Assembly (NCBI GenBank): GCA_965249455.1
Contig: OZ252236.1
Location: 1,302,001-1,366,000, forward strand
Origin: Jiulongibacter sp024742395
Lineage (GTDB): Bacteria; Bacteroidota; Bacteroidia; Cytophagales; Spirosomataceae
DNA length: 64,000 bases
Direction of reading: 5' to 3'
Numbering within the stretch: the first letter of the stretch is position 1; each line of letters begins with the position of its first letter. Positions 62,834-64,000 of this stretch are shown piece after piece. The notes beneath the pieces are model-generated. The model saw only the letters and a program-made list of their open reading frames with translations, did no database searches and had not been told where the DNA came from. The translations under genes and the position numbers were made by a program.

Positions 62834-64000
62834 ATGAAACCTGTATATATAGTTAAATTTTTCCTTACACTTATATCGTTTGGCTTTATTGGCTTGCTGC
62901 AAAGTAATGCTCAGAAAGATGTAATTATTACACAAGCGAATGAGGAAATCAGATGCCGAATTCTTGATGAAACTTCCACAAGGTTTATTTATGCCTACAT
63001 TGGGCCCAAAGGAAAAATCCTAAAGAATGAGATTTTTAAGAACCTCGTTAAAGATTTTAAATACAATAAATATGAATCTGATTTAGCTGTTCTGGATAAA
63101 GGGAAAAAGAAGAAGAAGGTTAAAGAAGAAGAAGTTCAGGTAGTAGATTCAAAGAAGAAGGAAGATGTTAAAGAGAAGGGGGTTGATACTCCTGAAGCCA
63201 ATGAACCTACAGTGGAAGTAGCACTTAAACCCGATGTGAGTTTAGAGAAAAGTAAAGAGATTAAAGTAGACAAAAATGAGCAGGTAAAAGAAACCCGTGC
63301 TTCCTCAGAGCCGGCAAAAAGTGAATCAGCTCAGAAACCAATAGAAACAAAAGAGATTCAAAATACGCTGGAACCATTGGCCAATGAGAAAGTAGTAAAA
63401 ACTGAAGAGCCTAAGGCAAGTGAGAAGCCAAAAAATACAGAGCAAAAAGCCGCCATAGCTGAAGCAAAACCTGTAGAGAAAAAAAGGGAAGAGGTTAAGA
63501 AGGAAATAGTTTTAGAGAAACCTGAGCCAGTTGAAAATACTGTGGCTGAATCTGAGGTGACAACCGAATTCAAAAATTACCTGAAATGGCGTGTGGGAGT
63601 GAAAGGAGGGATAGGTAATATCAGGGATAATAGTTTTGAGGCAGCAAATGCCTTCGGACTTTATCAGGAAAAACTTTTGAAGGGATGGACTTTTGGTGCT
63701 GATTTGGCTTTCTTTCCAATGGAAGGCTTTGGATTTGGGGTAGTTTACACTGATTTTAAATCGAGTAATTCTGATAGTGATATTAATTATATCAATCAAA
63801 TGACTGGTGTAGAAGCATCCGGAAGCATTTCAAATAAAATCTCCCGAAAATTTGTTGGGCCAGCTTTATTCTTTAGAAAAAGTATTGATTATAAGACCTT
63901 TATTGTCTTGGGTGGAGGCCCGGGAATGTACTTTTATAACGACAAAGGAGACTACAATGGGGCTGCTTTTAACTTTACAGGCAAACAATGGGGTGCTTGT
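62834..64000 (+). CDS. Secreted/outer-membrane protein with Lys/Glu-rich linker, 3' partial
   Basis: The frame runs to the window edge without a stop, giving 389 visible residues. The ATG at 62834 gives a signal peptide (KPVYIVKFFLTLISFGFIGLL, cleavage near NAQ); in-frame ATGs at 62825 and 62810 are alternatives. A small N-terminal domain is followed by a low-complexity linker rich in Lys, Glu, Pro and Ala (about residues 86-244). Aromatic/glycine-alternating strands follow (WRVGVKGGIGNI, GWTFGADLAFFPMEGFGFG), typical of an outer-membrane beta-barrel. The linker probably spans periplasm or peptidoglycan. Function unknown. Confidence 0.75.
   Translation, partial: MKPVYIVKFFLTLISFGFIGLLQSNAQKDVIITQANEEIRCRILDETSTRFIYAYIGPKGKILKNEIFKNLVKDFKYNKYESDLAVLDKGKKKKKVKEEEVQVVDSKKKEDVKEKGVDTPEANEPTVEVALKPDVSLEKSKEIKVDKNEQVKETRASSEPAKSESAQKPIETKEIQNTLEPLANEKVVKTEEPKASEKPKNTEQKAAIAEAKPVEKKREEVKKEIVLEKPEPVENTVAESEVTTEFKNYLKWRVGVKGGIGNIRDNSFEAANAFGLYQEKLLKGWTFGADLAFFPMEGFGFGVVYTDFKSSNSDSDINYINQMTGVEASGSISNKISRKFVGPALFFRKSIDYKTFIVLGGGPGMYFYNDKGDYNGAAFNFTGKQWGAC

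Overview
The window comes from a Bacteroidota genome, most likely a marine member of the Cytophagales. Supporting signs are an AT-rich sequence, SprB-type and DUF11 adhesin repeats ending in a type B type IX secretion (T9SS) sorting domain, TAnnTTTG-type promoters, and a cluster for sulfated algal galactans (three sulfatases plus a GH117-like hydrolase). No species can be named from the sequence alone.

Layout. (1) 1-24755: one giant secreted adhesin, cut by the left edge, with more than 8,200 visible residues. It contains four nearly perfect tandem arrays: 483-bp DUF11, 225-bp SprB, 660-bp composite Ig-like and 216-bp Ig-like. (2) 24.8-31.1 kb: housekeeping genes, namely a secreted M14 peptidase, tRNA-Glu(TTC) with promoter and terminator, NhaA and a glutamate dehydrogenase. 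(3) 31.6-40.7 kb: a co-directional polysaccharide-degradation cluster of three formylglycine sulfatases, a secreted FAD-dependent oxidoreductase, a secreted protein with a flavinylation-like SGAT motif overlapping it by 4 bp, and a GH117-like lipoprotein. A 1,100-residue TraB/GumN-type protein follows. (4) 44.1-46.9 kb: an islet bounded by ~100-bp direct repeats (81/90 identical by hand). It holds an orphan nuclease-toxin C-terminus, a SUKH/SMI1 immunity gene, a frameshifted lipoprotein, an unknown gene, a truncated gene remnant and several palindromes. (5) 47-53.7 kb: a frameshifted lipoprotein, an ABM monooxygenase, an SDR, two secreted-type esterases, a sorbosone-dehydrogenase-like cytochrome c and a VOC protein. 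(6) 53.7-59.1 kb, minus strand: an acyl-CoA catabolism group (acyl-CoA dehydrogenase, 3-hydroxyacyl-CoA dehydrogenase-like SDR, fused A-B CoA-transferase, AAHS-type MFS transporter). (7) 59.5-64 kb: a sugar porter, a secreted unknown, an ECF sigma factor with an overlapping small gene, and an outer-membrane protein cut by the right edge.

How they work together. The sulfatases and the GH117-like enzyme would desulfate and trim red-algal galactan oligosaccharides outside the cytoplasm. The paired flavoproteins suggest an extracytoplasmic redox step. The sugar porter and esterases fit the same lifestyle, and the fatty/keto-acid group would feed acyl units into acetyl-CoA. The adhesin probably mediates surface attachment or gliding.

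The most unusual features are the homogenised arrays, whose codon style differs from single-copy repeats of the same gene, and the repeat-bounded toxin/immunity islet. Two neighbouring lipoprotein genes are each out of frame by one base at an A-run near the N-terminus. All counts and alignments were made by eye, and the copy number of long identical repeats depends on the assembly.
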